64,000 nt of DNA from Anniella stebbinsi (Eukaryota; Chordata; Lepidosauria; Squamata; Anniellidae). How positions within the stretch are numbered: position 1 is the stretch's first letter; each line of letters opens with the position of its first letter. Made by a program: the position numbers and the translations under genes. Of this stretch, positions 1-13,490 are shown piece after piece. The stretch is from assembly GCA_029215795.1 (NCBI GenBank), contig JARDYH010000004.1:221829517-221893516 (forward strand), in the 5' to 3' direction. Under the pieces are notes generated by a model. That model saw only the letters and a program-made list of their open reading frames with translations, did no database searches and was not told the DNA's origin.

Positions 1-2730
1 GATTAATAATACAGACCTACTTTACAGGGGTATAAGTAGTTTACAGGATTCCTACTTGCTACAGAACGACTAAGAGCGTCATTAGATGAGTGTTTTATTG
101 CACGCTTGCTACTGCCCACTTACGGATGTTCGCGTGTCCCTTAGATGACGTTGTCCGCCTCCCATGTGCCTCCTGCTCATTTTTCCGTTGCAAAATAGAC
201 CCCTCTTAATCCGTCTTTTTTTTTTTTTTTTTTAAAGGAATGTGCCGCCATTTCCTGCTGTATGCAGGAAAGGCGTCGCGATATAAATGGCCCCTGAATG
301 GGCCACGTGGTCCTTGCTGCTTCCTCTTTCTCTCCCATGTAAAGAGACCGCCGCTATTGTGGGACAGCAGCAGGAGGCCATAGCAACAGTAAGGAAAAGT
401 GAAAATCCACCCATCTGATGATGCTGTCAGAATGCATGCAAAGCACTTTGAACAGTCGAAATATGGTATATGAACACTGACTATCTGGTTATTTTGAATA
501 TTTGTTTCCATTTTACACAGGCCGCCTTTTCAAACAATTAGGGGTTTGTTTTGATGGGCTGAAGGAAGGGAAAGAGGTGGCTATATGAAGGTCCAAGCTG
601 CGCCACATCTTCCAATGAAGAGTGAGAAAGAAGCCTGTAAAAACATACATGTTGTATTTTTTTGTGGTAGGGAAGGGTGGAGCTAGGTGGGTATTAGGAC
701 ATGCGCAGTAGAACAAATGCAATATCTTTACAATGCATGTCTCTAGAGGATGTCAAACTGAAACTGGTGCGCCACAAATGCACACTTTCCAGTATTATTG
801 CTCTGTCTGGAAAGCAGCCTTTGGTCTTCTGGACTTCTAAACTCCTTTCCTGGAAGAAGCCCACCGAGTGTGTGTGTGTATCCTGACGATTGTGTTTCCT
901 TTGACTCTCCATGGGTCCAGTGCAGTCATTTCTTGTTTTGCTGGAGAAGGACTTTCTCTTCTGACCTTCCTAAATCAATTAGTTGTTGCAATGCTTCAAG
1001 GAAAGAGTGTTCAGTGGTTCACCTCCTGTCACCTTCATAAACCACTGGAGAAGAAAATGGTCTTTGTTGCTCTTCTTCCCCTTTTTGTTTTCTGGAACCC
1101 TTTGCAGTCTTGGCACGGTGCAGCTTGGCCAGTCATTCAGAGCTTCCATTCTTTGCTGGAACTGGATTTGCGTGTGTCAGCTACTACTTAGGGAGGTGAT
1201 CTTCAATGGCTGTGTTTGGATTATTTCATCTTGACACCAAGCTGAAATAAAATAAAATTCAACGAAATGGGAACCCTCAAAACAGGTCATTAATGGGGTA
1301 CATTAGAGAAAATACTTATTATTATAATCCAATGTGTTTTGGACCCTAATGGTCCTTCTTCAGTGAAATCCAGGACAAGGAGGTTTTCAGATTTGAACAT
1401 GCTGGTCCTTTGGCCTCTTCTTGCTGCAGAGAAGTCTTTTTCCAAAAAAAGAGGGCATGTATAATCAGAAGAGAGGACAAAAGAGGACACATGTTTGCAT
1501 AAGATTTGCTTATGCTAATTTATATGTACAGCTGCAAATTTAGAAATAATTATTATAATTTAAATACAAGTACAGTACATCTCACCATAGTAAAGAAGAC
1601 TGATCTGTGTGCCTTGCTTTTTCTGGTATCCAGGTGCTGTTGATAAGCCACTTCAAGGCCCGGCAACTCTTCCTTCTGAGGGTTCTCTACCTTTAAACCA
1701 GACTTGGATTGGGCAGCCCGTGGAACAGAGGATACCTTCAAAAGAGAGGGCAGTCCTATGGCTGCCTGTCAAATAGAGGGCTGTCTTCTGTGAAAGAGGA
1801 CACATGACCACCCTATCCCACATCACCCCTTTGCCTCTTCCTTTGCAATCAAACCTTGAAGCTGCTAATTAACCACAGTTTCCTTTTACATCGAAACTGG
1901 GAAAGTAGTTACCAGCTTTGGAACATGCCAGGTTATTAAACCATAGTTTAATTTCATTTAATATCATGGCTTTTTCTGAAGCTGGTAACCATCGCTTCCT
2001 GCTTCCGACAACACAGGAAAACATGGTTAATTAGATGCATCATGGTTGACTTGCTCATGATGCCATGAAGGGAGGAGCAAAGGGGCTGCATGTATGGGCA
2101 GAATGCTAGTTTGTATGGGGCTGTTCCTTCTGTTTGTCCCAATCCTTAAATTTTGTCTTCAAGCTGCCATCATTTTGAACCTTTTGTATTGTTCTTCCAA
2201 AAATATGGAATGTGACCAATCAGAATAGTAATTGAGTTTTGTTTTTGTATGGCTGAAGTCCCAGATTCAGTCCCTGGCATCTTTGGTTGCGATGCTGCAG
2301 GAATTTGGCAATCAGATGCCACGTGCAGAGTTGTGTGGCCATTCCCCATCTGTCCTCCCATCTCCCGTGGCAACTCCCTCTTCCCTTTCAGTGCGGAGAT
2401 AACTACAGTCAGCACTGGCTAACCTTGCTTAGTACCTAGCCACATTTTAAAACCATGGGGAGAAACAGGTTTAGAAACTGTAGTTGGGTTAACATCAGTG
2501 CAGGTGTAACACTAGTCAAAGTTTCCTCCAAAGCTGGAAAGCAGGAGAGGGAGGGAGGGGGGACATGCTCATGTGAGGGAGAAGGAAGGAGGGCAGAGCT
2601 GTGTTGAAGTCCATCATTGCTCCCAAAGACCAAACCATGGTTTGGTGATCAGGCAACATGTCTGACTGAGGGCTCAGTTTGAAATGGTGCAATTGACAAT
2701 ATTGGTTCATGGGTAGGAGTGCAGATGACT
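1..2730. other. noncoding DNA, no gene recognised
   Basis: A T-run lies at about 216-234. From 1440 to 1820, gaggacacatgaccacccta and similar gaggaca motifs suggest a worn DNA element. From 1870 to 2700, repeated accatggttt-like palindromic motifs suggest another. Otherwise I see nothing. Confidence 0.5.
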
Positions 2731-3169
2731 TCGGCCCTCCCTACACCAGAGAATAATCCCGGGGTCATCCCTAGACTGTCCCCGTGCGTCTAAATGGGGA
2801 TGACCTGGAGACGACCCTGGGATAACCCCGGGATAGCAGAAACCGGGGATATCCCAGTTTTCACACACTCCCAGAAGGTGAAATGGGCAAGGAGCCATGC
2901 GGGGTGGCTCCATGCCCATGGGGATGGGAAGCAATTCCGCCATCCCCAGGATGGCGGGGGTGGGTGAAGGGGTCACGCGGGGGGTTCCCTACCTTTCCCA
3001 CCGTGCTCCCGCTTCTCCCTGTGCCTTTAAAAACAAATGGCACCCGTGACAGGCGTGATGTCCCCGTTCCCTTCCGGGACATTGCGCTTCCTGTTTGGAT
3101 GCCCAGGGAGGATCATGGAAGCTGGTAAGTCCGTGATTCTCCCCCCTCCCTCTTAGGTGTAGAAAGCCT
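2731..3169. mobile_element. GC-rich DNA element, about 440 bp
   Basis: It begins tcggccctccctacaccag and ends ttaggtgtagaaagcct. It is GC-rich, with internal palindromes such as gccatccccaggatggcggg. The right third resembles those of 20500-20890 and 42340-42910 (ggatcatggaagctgg before a C-rich stretch). Confidence 0.55.
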
Positions 3170-3660
3170 TCATCTCTGTGGCAGATAGAATCCTAAGAGT
3201 GAGACAACTGAGCTGGGTTTACTGGTGATAATAAATACATATGACAAAATCTAATGATAAGTTTTTTGTAGCATAAAAGCATACATATAAACCATAAAAG
3301 AGAACACAGTGTTGCTGTGCTAAAAAAACCTAATCGTACCAAAAATAACCAATACCAAATGAACCAAACATACTTCCTCAGTGTTCTAGTACAAAGGACA
3401 TGGTCTAGTATATAAAAGTCATGCCAAAGAGTAAACAAACATATGTATGTAAACCCATTGGATCCATTACTAACATTAAGACACTGCAATAGTCAAACCT
3501 GTGACTATAAAAGCAATATTGTGTGAATTTATTTTTTTTAAAAAATATGGATAAAAGCTGGTATGAAATATGAAAAAAATATTTTTTTAAAATAAAAACT
3601 TACCAAATTATAAGTCTTGCCAAATCTCCCCTGGTACATGTACTGGCCAAGGCATGTACG

Positions 3661-3895
3661 TGTTATTATTTATTTATTTATTTATTACATTTATATACCG
3701 CCCCATAGCTGAAGCTCTCTGGGCAGTTTACAAAGATTAAAAACATTGAATATTTAAAAACCAATATACAAAATTTAAAACCACAAAAAGCATAAAAACA
3801 AACTACATATAACTATCCAGGAGGCTCAGTTTTAAAAAAAAACCCTCAGCATATGCTGTTAAATGCCTGGGAGAAGAGTATTATAGTAAGTAAAT
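3661..3895 (-). mobile_element. L2-type LINE 3' end
   Basis: (TTTA)n, then acatttatataccgccccat and gaagctctctgggcagttta, then an A-rich tail and tatgctgttaaatgcctggg. Confidence 0.75.
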
Positions 3896-4948
3896 TGCAA
3901 GGGGGTCAAAGGCTCTACTGTGAACAACTACATACAATGCTAAAGCATTGATAAAGTCAACAGTAGACAGTAGGAGGGAATTTGGAGTTACAGAAAGGAA
4001 ACTTTCCTTCCCCTGTAAAATCAGATGCGGGAATTTTGAGAACTCTAAACTCTTATGGTCACATTTCAACTTAAAGCAGTATCATAGACAAATTAATGTA
4101 AAATCTTGATGACATGCCAACGGGAGGAGAAAACAAGCAGTTAACATAGGTTGGATACTTACTGGTTCGCTTTTTTATGCTTATCTGGATATTAAGGTAT
4201 AAGCTGGAGAAATATCCCCCGAAATCCCTCATTAAAGATATTTAAGAAAAGACGTGAGAAGCGGTAGAGAGCAATGTGTGAAAGCAGAGATGTACTGAAA
4301 ATATGTCTTGGCTCAGATGAACGAATAACTTCAGATCTAGCACTGCCAAGTAGCTCGGCTTAATTTTATCCCCCTTCAGATGGGCATTTCCCCCCCCCCC
4401 CCCGATTCCCATGTGTTCGGAGAGGGCTGGCATTGCTGGCCCAAGACAAAGAGATCCTTGTGAGACCCAGTGAGCTGCTTGGCAGTGGGATAAAGCCCTG
4501 TTGAATATCTTGCCTTAACGGTGCCCTCCTCAGCTCCTGCGCTTTGAACTCTCAGGAGAGCAGACAGAGGTTGGCCTGTATAATTCCAGTAGGCACTCGT
4601 GGGAGATCTACAGAGTGATATGACTCACTGATTGCTTGTTGGTACATCAGGGTATTCTGTTCCCACTTTATAATAGATAGTTGTGTGGTCCTCTGTTTGT
4701 GGCTACAGTCGTGCAATAGGAGATTGTTTGTTGCCTGACTGGTCGAACTGGACATCCTAGAAGTATTGGTAGCATATGAGAGAACCAGGCCAGATTATGG
4801 ACTCTCCTGCCCTGGACTGAGATAAGTCTCTCAAACAGGATATGACTTCTTTTTGTTATAGCTTCCAGTACACGTCCTCTGCACTTTGATGTCCCATTTA
4901 GTTGACGTGGATAAAAACTGTTGACAGGTCTATCGTATAAATCACCCT

Positions 4949-5070
4949 TCCACAACCTGGCGTCCTCAAGATGGACTACAACTCCTATTGTGCCTGATGA
5001 CTGTCCATGCTGGTTAGGGCTGATTGGAAGTGTAGTTCAAATCATATGGAGGACACCAAGTTGAGGAAGA
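4949..5070. repeat. fold-back repeat, CCTCCAGATGTTTTG family
   Basis: cacaacctggcgtcctcaag and atggaggacaccaagttgag form the arms, with gactacaactcctattgtgc inside. A short non-autonomous element common in squamates. Confidence 0.6.
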
Positions 5071-5339
5071 CAGCGGTAATGCCTTTTGAGTAGCTATCGG
5101 TTTTCATGAACAGCCAGAGATTTCCTTCCATTCTTTTAAGTGCAAAGCAGGTGTTAACAGGAAACTGGGCTATGAATTACCCAGAGATAAGTAAGTAAGT
5201 AAGGATGTGTACCTGACGTATTCTGGAATTCTTTCTTTCACTAGACAACGATTGTCTCTTAACACTATATAGAAAGTCTAGTTGGAGAATGAATGAACCA
5301 TTTCCCCATCTTTTCAGGAAGCTGTTCTCCAAGAGTGAC

Positions 5340-5386
5340 TAGATATGTAAACCGCTTGGAGAGCTTCAGCTATGGGGTGATATACA

Positions 5387-5426
<40 letters not shown>

Positions 5427-5442
5427 GCAATAATAATAATAG
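5340..5442 (+). mobile_element. L2-type LINE tail with (TAA)n microsatellite
   Basis: aaccgcttggagagcttcag then ctatggggtgatatacaaat passes directly into about 18 TAA units. Confidence 0.7.
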
Positions 5443-6888
5443 TTATATAGGACAGTATCCATTCTAGTCCCAGCACAAACACTAATGATGTTGTGCTACC
5501 GTAAACCAACATTTGCGCACTGTAACCAGTACAATGGGAAGAAGCATTGATTTACTGGGTAAATTCAGTGGCAAATCACTGCTTTTATCCATTGGGCTAG
5601 TTACATTGCAGAAGGGTTGGTTTATAATAGCACAATATCACTAGCACTTGGACTAAAGTAACTCACATGCAAGGGATCTTGCAGATAGCAATCTCTTATT
5701 TTTCATTTCCAGCATCTGGTAATCAAAGCATACTCCTTGTGAACATGAAAGTCCGATCCATAGATAATGTGGCTGGTTGCTCCTGATAAACACATCCTGC
5801 ATGAATGTGTCCATCTCTGCTTTTGGCCATTGCATAAGTTAATTCTGCATTTAATTTTCTTTCTCTTGGGTCTTCTGTCATTGTTTCATTGCATGACTCA
5901 GAGTTCTTGGGTTTTGAGTTACATAGAGAGAAGTCTTTTTCTCTCTGTACGCTATTTCTGATTAAATAAGAATCCAATATCAAAGGCACCCAATAATTTG
6001 CAAAGCATAGAAAAACCTCCCTAAAACCTGACTTTAGGCTCACTTTATGGTTTTCAGTGAATAGGGGAGAAAGCCCACCCCTTTATTCCAAACTATTCCA
6101 AACTTTCTGTTCAAAAAAATGCTTTAAGTAAATAATTATAACTCACCAGTATGTTTGATGGGTCAAAAAGGCCCTTTTCAGCCTTTTCCTGCTATCCTCT
6201 CATTCATCCATTATAGTTGCTTATATGGTATGGCTTAATAAGCACCTTTCTCTGCTTTCCTCCATTTATGCTGAATGTATTAAAATTATGTTTCCCTTCT
6301 CAACCTGTTTTCATCCCCTGTGCAAGCTTTACGAGGCAAATGTCAAGGTATTAATTGGTTGTCTCTATTTCTTCCTTCAGTTATTACCTTGTAAACCTAG
6401 TAAAGTCATGGCTTTCTGACCTACCTTCTTTACATCTAGCTACAGGGCTAATCATGAGACCCATTCTTATGCCAGGAGGTACTAGCTTGGAGCTTGCTAA
6501 TTGAAAATGGTTGCTTTATGTGTTCTAGATAGCCGCAAACACGATCTCCCCCAGCTGTTCTTTCCTGTGTTTTTGACTAATAACTAACAGGGTATTTAGG
6601 GCACTACTAAAAAACCCAATTAACTCTAAAGCACTAGGAAAACAGCACGTAAATGGGTTGTAAATGTGAATGCCGTGCAATTACTCAAAGCATTAATTGC
6701 TAAAGTTTCATTAATGGAACTTGAAGGAAGAAGAAGAATTTTGCTTAGGTGGAACTGTAATTAGGTAAGAAAATCTCCAGTAAATGGCGCTGTGTGTGTG
6801 TATGCACAAGTTTACTGCAGCTGCCCAGGTAGGAGTAAATCGTAACTTGAGGACAGCTCAAGTTCACAGAGAATTTATCCTCTAACAC

Positions 6889-7064
6889 AGCTTTCCCCAA
6901 ACTGGTGCCCTCCAGATGTGTGGGACTGGAATTTCTATCATTCCTCAACCTGGTGCCCTCCAGATATTTTAGACAACAACTCCCAGCATTCCTGACCATT
7001 GACCATGGTAGTTGGGGTTGATGGGAATTGAAGCCCAACATATTTGGAGATTGGGGAAGGCTGC
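6889..7064. repeat. fold-back repeat, CCTCCAGATGTTTTG family, with doubled left arm
   Basis: ctggtgccctccagatgtgt and ctggtgccctccagatattt are two left arms 50 bp apart; the right arm is atttggagattggggaaggc. Confidence 0.65.
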
Positions 7065-7170
7065 CCTGTGTCTTTGGACTGCAGGATAGGAAGTGCTGAA
7101 ATAGGATTCCTGGTAGTGGAATTACAGCTGTCTGCATGCACCCTAATGCTGTGGTTTTAAGCCCTCTCGC

Positions 7171-7723
7171 TGGAGTGTGAGACAATAAAGAGGTCTGCCA
7201 AGTAATCCTCAAAGCTTTATTCAGTAAATAAACAAACATCTCCTTGCACCTCAAGAGAGTTTAAACATAGGAACCTTACTCCAGGCTAACACTTGGCTAA
7301 ACTAAGTGAGTCAATTGTTCTTTCAACGTAGGTGGTGGTCTTTTCCCTGAGTCCCTTTCACTTCAAGGGGGATTTCTTTGAAGAAGCCTTTGGCAAGAGG
7401 GTAGCCGAGTTGACCGCTTCTCACCTACCTTTAGCTCCACCCGTTTGGACCTATGGGGGACTCTGGGATGAGTTAGTTATGAAGTCCCCTCCCTCTCAGA
7501 GGATTCTTGAGTTCCCAAAGACTGTGTGTTGTTCATGTTTTCACTGATAAGGTCTTTTGAAGATTCATCCCTGGCGGGTGAAGAGCCTGGGAGGATCACC
7601 TCCTTCACTGCCTGTATAATGTGGGATGTTTGTAGTCCTGCTTCTTCAGCTTCAAAATCTGATTCAGATTGATAGCCTGAAACTCATTCCACCACACCAA
7701 GGGGGAACAGGCCTGGTCATGAC
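7171..7723 (-). mobile_element. solo LTR, first copy (553 bp)
   Basis: Read on the minus strand it begins TGTCATGACC and ends CACTCCA. Near its 3' end, gctgaataaagctttgagga gives a polyadenylation signal, followed by ctctttattgtctcac. It shares several blocks and almost exact length with 54016-54569. No internal retroviral or retrotransposon genes lie nearby, so it is a solo LTR. The target duplication is not visible. Confidence 0.6.
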
Positions 7724-8084
7724 ACCTAAGATGAAACAAAGTGAGACAGATGGGTCTGCAATATTTGTACTTGTTGCAGAACAAGGACATCAAAGGAAAA
7801 GGAAAGACCTACAAGCTAGGGATGTATGAGAATTTTGTTTTTGCTCGCAAAGCATACAAGCATGCCCCGTTGGGAGCTCCACAACAAATGTGAGCACGTG
7901 TCCGCCGAAAATATTCACAAATTGTCGAACACGTGGCCGCATTCATCTCATTTCTGATTCCCAGTTCGATTCCTGCAAACTCCCTCAGCTCCGCTTCAGT
8001 CTATGGAGGAAATTTACGCAAATCAGGGGAGATTTGTGCAAATTGGGAAAAACTTGTACAAATCTCCTGTTGGATCGCTGCTTA

Positions 8085-8490
8085 ATTTATTTATTTCAAA
8101 AACTTGTATACTGCTGCATATCTAAAACAGATTCCGGAGCAGTGAACGGAAGAATTAAAACAGAACAAGATAGAAAAATTAAAACACTATTAAAATTATA
8201 CTTGTAAAAAAAAAAACCCTGAGTGCCAATAAAAAATGTGGCTGTCAGTCAAGGAATCCTTTCTGGAATAAAGCAGTTTTCAGGATGCACCGGAAGCAAC
8301 ACAATGCTGGCGCCTGCCTGACCTCCAAGGGTAGGGAGTTCCACAGAAAGGGGCCACCACGCAGAAGGCTCTTCTCCTGGTGGACTCCAATCAGGCCATA
8401 GGTCTGTTGCTTGATTTGTGCACGTTTCCCGTTCATGCAGAGCGAGCAACGATCATGCACATGACCGGGAATTGGGCACAAGATGAGCAG
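8085..8490 (-). mobile_element. L2-type LINE 3' end with coding remnant
   Basis: The minus strand encodes GPFLWNSLPLEVRQAPAL and FRCILKTALFQKGF, the C-terminal tail of L2-like reverse transcriptases, followed by the A/T-rich tail. Confidence 0.78.
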
Positions 8491-11400
8491 TGGGACGATG
8501 GTGGAGAATCCTGTCGCTCTTGAACATCACTCGTTCCTCCATCCCTACTGTCCCCCCTCCCCCCAATCCAAGAGCACAGTGGAAAAACAGAAATAGGCAT
8601 CACTGTTGTTATCCATTGCCAAAGCTTTTTTTGGCAAGGTGGAAAACAGTTGGTATTGTTCCTACTTTGGAGAGGGTCATGAGATTGCTTACACATGCTT
8701 GAAGGGGTCTTTTCTCAGAACTTCCATTAAGATAACGTAAGACCCAAGAGCAAAGTTATGTTGTGCGATATGTAGGGCTGCAGGATCACTCCGATTTTTA
8801 ACTGTCTTGTCCACAAATGAGCATTGCCCTAATTGATTTGACACAATAGAGGATGTAGTTAAAAATAGGAATATGGATTGAACTCCTGTGGGACGCTTGG
8901 AAAAGCAGTACAGTCAAGGTGACAGGTTTCTGTTTAGTTTGTGTAAATGTTTTTAGCTCTGTTTTTCTCTTCCCTCCACCCTAGTTCTTTCTGTACTTCT
9001 ATTTTTATTGGATTTTGTGAGTTGCGTCCCATGTAGGCTACATTGTATTCCATCTGTGTGAAGGAAGGGCAGAAATGGTTCAAGTGGTGCTTTCTGCATT
9101 TTTGATCTTCTAAATTCATTGAATTTAATTTATTCAAACCTGAGAACCACCTGGAGCCTCTATCCTTCATGCCATAAATAACAGTCAACGTGTGTAAGAA
9201 CAATAAAAAGAGCTCTGTCATAACTCCCAGTTCAATTTCTTTCTTTACGTATAATTATGCATCTGTGTTTTTCTTATATAGAGAGGATAATTTTCACCAC
9301 CTTCTGCCACTTACATCCAAAAACAGGTTTTCATGATGGATAGATAATATCATATTAGAAAAGGTCTGTAAACACAATTGTAAAGGATGTACGGATTTAT
9401 CCATATATGTTAATGGTCTGTTGACTGTGAATAAAGATTGGTTGATTGATATCCATATATGTCTGATTAAAATTACAAACCTATCCATACCTACAGCTTT
9501 ATTTTTCTCAGTTTACCCATTTCCTGCCTTATTCCTTGAAGTGGGACAGATAATTATTCTGAAGTTCAATTGATTTAGCTAGAAGATGGATAGAACATAC
9601 ACAAAAAGTCAATATCCTGGTGTTTTCATGTGGATACTAGGGAATAATAAATAACAAACACTTGAATTATTTTCTCCCCTGTTTTAAGTAGCATAACCCT
9701 GAACAGCTTTTATCGATTGCCCTACGAACCTTACCTATTTAAAACACACACACACTCGGCACTGAAAGACCCCGAGACCCATCCAGAACGTGTTGACAAT
9801 GCTCTCCCCCTCACCCCGATACCCATGGGCTCGCTCCGCACAGCTGGTTGTCTGTTCGCTGAGCCCTGCCACTTGTGAGGAACAGCAACAGCTTTGCGAG
9901 GGGAGGGCACACCAGCCAGGCACCTCAGTTTTTTTGCGAGAGCGGGGGAAAAAACGGGACAAAAGCTGTCATCAATATCCTGGGAAAACCGAGGGCTGGT
10001 CCCTAAATCACAGCGGGATCAGCTGTGCGTCATGTGGCCCAGTAGGGACAGCCTCGATATTATTCTGGAATAAACAGCTGATGTGGATAGGGTGTATAAT
10101 GCAGCAAAAGTCGGGATACAAGATCCTCCTTTCCCTCTGCTAACCCTGTTTTCTCCCCCTGGAAGAGGACACATGAGGAGGTGTGTTTGTGTGTGTGTGT
10201 GTGATCTCTTTGCACCCTTGTTTTTCTTCAGAATCTTCTTCATCCTGTTCTAGTAATATATGTTTATTTCTTTTCCACTTAGGCCTAATCCACACGCAGC
10301 CTCTCTTAATCTCGGCTTCTCTTCCTTTCTAGAGTTGCTTACTTGGGTGTTGACATTTGGCAGCACCACCTCCTGTCTGGAACCTTTCTTCTGCTTTGTA
10401 GAATCAACAGTTAATCCTCAGGATCTGCTTTATTCACCCCAAGGCAAAACTGAACATCTTTAAATCATTCCTTCTTACACACTTTTTTTGGTGGGGTGGG
10501 TGGGGATGACTGTGGTTTTGGTTCCTTGGCCCACCTCTGCTTCGCTTCCCCTTTCATCTCGGCTTCCTTCCCTTTTCCACAGTTGCTTATTTCTGGTGTT
10601 GACATTTTGCTGCAATACCTGCTGTTTGGCACCTTGCTAGGCTACCTTTCTGATTCCTCTCTTAATGAGCTTGGGAAGAACTGAGAGCTGTCATTCAGGG
10701 ACCTGCCCCCATTTCAAAGCACAAAGCGTATTACTATCCCCCACCCCCCTCAACGATTTTAGAACAGCAAACAGTCATAATTAATCTGTCGATAATATCC
10801 AAAGGTCAATTGATACCATTCCCGCTTCTTTTTCAAATGGAGAAAGGCAAACAGCAGTAGGAAGTTCTGAGGAAGCTCTCTCTTCCTCTTATTGTTTACC
10901 CAAACATTTATTGAACATGTAGTGTTGAGTGCAAAGCAGTAGTAGACATGGACAGTTTTGCAGTTATTGCGAATGCATATATTCATTGTGTATATAGGTG
11001 TGTGTTTGTGTGAGTATTTTGTGGAGTTCTTTTCTTCGCAACCATGCCCACACCATATTTTGAGAACCCTGGAGTCTGATCTTGAGGATAGCTCGGCGAC
11101 AGAGCCTGCAATGGGCATCTTGTTCAGTCCTTAACATTTCCACTTAAACAGGGACTGTAGCATGCAGTGGTGTAGTGGAATCAGGGCCCACAGGGATGTA
11201 GCACTGGCGTTTTGTTATTAGTAGGGATGATGATGTCATCTGCCATCTGCCTCAGATTTCCCTGCTCCCTCTGAACTTAGTTGCAGTCCTCACAGGAGTT
11301 GGAGGGGAAATGAATACTCCCCGTCAACAATATCTGCTCATTATTGTAATGGCAAAGTATTTTGGGGGCTCTCGATCTTGAACGGGCAATTAAGACCCAT

Positions 11401-13093
11401 TAGCTTATCCAAAGACCCACTCCTGGTGGAGATGAAAACCGGCAGAACTAGTTTGATGATATGGGTCAACACAGCTGCCTGCTTTTTTGGACTCTCCTTG
11501 GGGACACCACTGTGGAGACTGTCATGATAAGCACCTGCACTTCAAAAAGTACCACTACCCCATGGTTGATATTATCAACTTCTGCTTGAGGCTTCAGAGA
11601 GCTGTTGCCAGCCAGAGGCCAGTCTTGATGGCACACAGCATAATATTGTGTTAATCATATTGTGTTTACCATGTTGATTTTTCTTATATCTGTATTTTGT
11701 TCTTCCTCTGAGAAATTTGGAGTTACAGTAGCTAGCTTTCAGTGCGCCTGGAATCAGAGTTACGCTCTCAGCATGCCTAAGACCTGGTTCACATGTTGGG
11801 TACTACTGTTGAATTTTCTCTGCACAATTTTGTAGGGCAAGTGTATTTTCCTGGGCTGGATGCTGCCGCTGAGCATCTCTATCTGGCCCTGGGGAGTCCT
11901 ACAAAATATTTAATTAATGGATGGTTAAAGGTTTGTCCATGATTTCACGGCAAGGAAATGCAAAATGTATTTGAGTTTTAAGAAATACAGGACTTCAACA
12001 ACTTAATACCTACAAAACAAATAATATGGAACAGGCTGAATCTTTAACTTGACTTGTTTCTTCATGATGGACAGTTGGAATGTCACAGTTTTAAGCTTCA
12101 GTTGGATTATGGATTTTATTTTATTTTATTTAGAACCTGAGACCTGCCTAAAACCAGCAAGAGCTGCATTCAGCGCTGAGCCACCGAAAACCAAAGTTGT
12201 AGCTATTAACTTTAGGAACATTTGTCACAGTCCTAGCTATGTCAGCCCATCCCAAGGGGGATTGATTTTTACTGAGTTGTGAGAAACTGTTTTTGTTTGT
12301 TTGTTTGTTTGTTTTTGGTGCAGGGGAGAATTGCATTGGCAATTTGGCACAAGAATAAACACGTCAGCTTGATGCAAACCTTACCTGCTTGTGACATCCA
12401 GGTGGCATTTTAAACCATTTTCATGCATGGCCCACCCCATCTCTTAGTCTCAGAGCAGGTCACAATGCCAGCAACATACATCAGAAACCCATTTAAAATA
12501 GAATTAAATGGTATAAAAGCCCAGTCATGAGAAGCTCTAAAACCCCAGCCCCAACTCAATGGCAGATAAATTTTAGGATCGAAACAGATGTTACTTGAAA
12601 GACATATCTAGCAGCCACATTTGTACTCTAGAGTAGGCACAGAGGGCTCTGTCTGGATCTGGACCCAGGGGGCTTTAACCTTTTCACCCTCTCTATGGGT
12701 TCAATCCAGATCACCCCTCCTCCTAAGACCTGCAATCTCTATTATAAAATAGTGATTCATTTGCTTAAAACATGTTTTTCAATTTCAGTTCCTCTGTGTT
12801 TTCCAAACAAAACAGGGAAAAAAAACCTTGGGGAAAAATCTGCTTGCTTCCCCCCATGGCTCCAAAATTACTGGAACTTTTACATCTCTAGATATAACCA
12901 ACTTAGGTGAATGCAGCCCATTGGTTAGGCATGATGGCCTATCAGGGGCTTCATAAACCTTCGGTACACTTTGGGACACCATAGAGGCAGGGGTAAACCT
13001 GTCCCTTACCCCTGGAGAGTGGCAGGGTTTGCTGTCCTGTGTCCTGACTCGTTTGTCCTATAGAACTTGGAAAGTGTCTTTGAGAATTGAGTA
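8491..13093. other. noncoding DNA; GC-rich patch at 9735-10160
   Basis: The patch at 9735-10160 (ccaggcacctcagttttttt, cagctgatgtggatagggtg) is GC-rich with cagctg palindromes and may be a DNA element, but I found no clear ends. (TG)n lies at 10182-10204 and (TTTG)n at 12291-12314. No exon is recognised. Confidence 0.45.
10285..10665 (+). repeat. diverged local duplication (two units about 260 bp apart)
   Basis: Units near 10310-10385 and 10557-10632 share atctcggcttc, agttgctta, ggtgttgacatttt-like and a ctg-rich end (cctgtctggaacctt versus cctgctgtttggcacctt). Each holds a pyrimidine tract and AG (ctcttcctttctag, cccttttccacag) resembling a splice acceptor. No gene is recognised. Confidence 0.5.
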
Positions 13094-13261
13094 GGGTGAC
13101 CATATGAAAAGGAGGACAGGGCTCCTGTATCTTTAACAGTTGTATTGAAAGGGGAATTTCGGCAGGTGTCTTTTGAATGCATGCAGCACCTGGTGAAATT
13201 CCCTCTTTGTCACAACAGTTAAAGCTGCAGGAGCCCTGTCCTCCTTTTCATATGGTCACCC
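13094..13261. mobile_element. TA-flanked fold-back element, short form (168 bp)
   Basis: Ends gggtgaccatatgaaaagg and ccttttcatatggtcaccc are exact inverted repeats, and the palindrome continues through ggacagggctcctg and ctttaacagttg on to a centre near gaatgcatgcag. TA dinucleotides flank it at 13092 and 13262. The termini and TA duplication suggest a non-autonomous Tc1/mariner-like element. The exact family is not recognised. Confidence 0.85.
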
Positions 13262-13360
13262 TAGAATTGAGCCACCTTCTGTCTGCATAGTTATACCCCT
13301 TTAAACGCACAACCTGTTTTGGGGTTCCATTTCTTGGGGACACTAGAGCACTACAACAGT

Positions 13361-13490
13361 CCTCCCCAACCTGATGCTCTCTGGGTATTTTGGATTATAG
13401 CTCCCAGTCTTTCTGACCATTGGCCAGGCTGGCTGGGGCAGATGGGAATTGGAATCTCAAACATCTGGAAGGTACTACGTTGTAGAAGGT
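13361..13490. repeat. fold-back repeat, CCTCCAGATGTTTTG family, diverged
   Basis: cctccccaacctgatgctct, agctcccagtctttctgacc and aaacatctggaaggtactac. Confidence 0.5.

Larger units (their letters stand above)
3170..6888. other. noncoding DNA between listed repeats
   Basis: Apart from the L2 tails and the fold-back repeat listed, there is a 16-base C-run at about 4389. Short open frames here have no recognisable domain. Confidence 0.5.

Noticed and set aside
6745..7254. 169-codon open frame on the minus strand
   Set aside because: It runs through a fold-back repeat and the end of a solo LTR and shows no domain; a chance frame.
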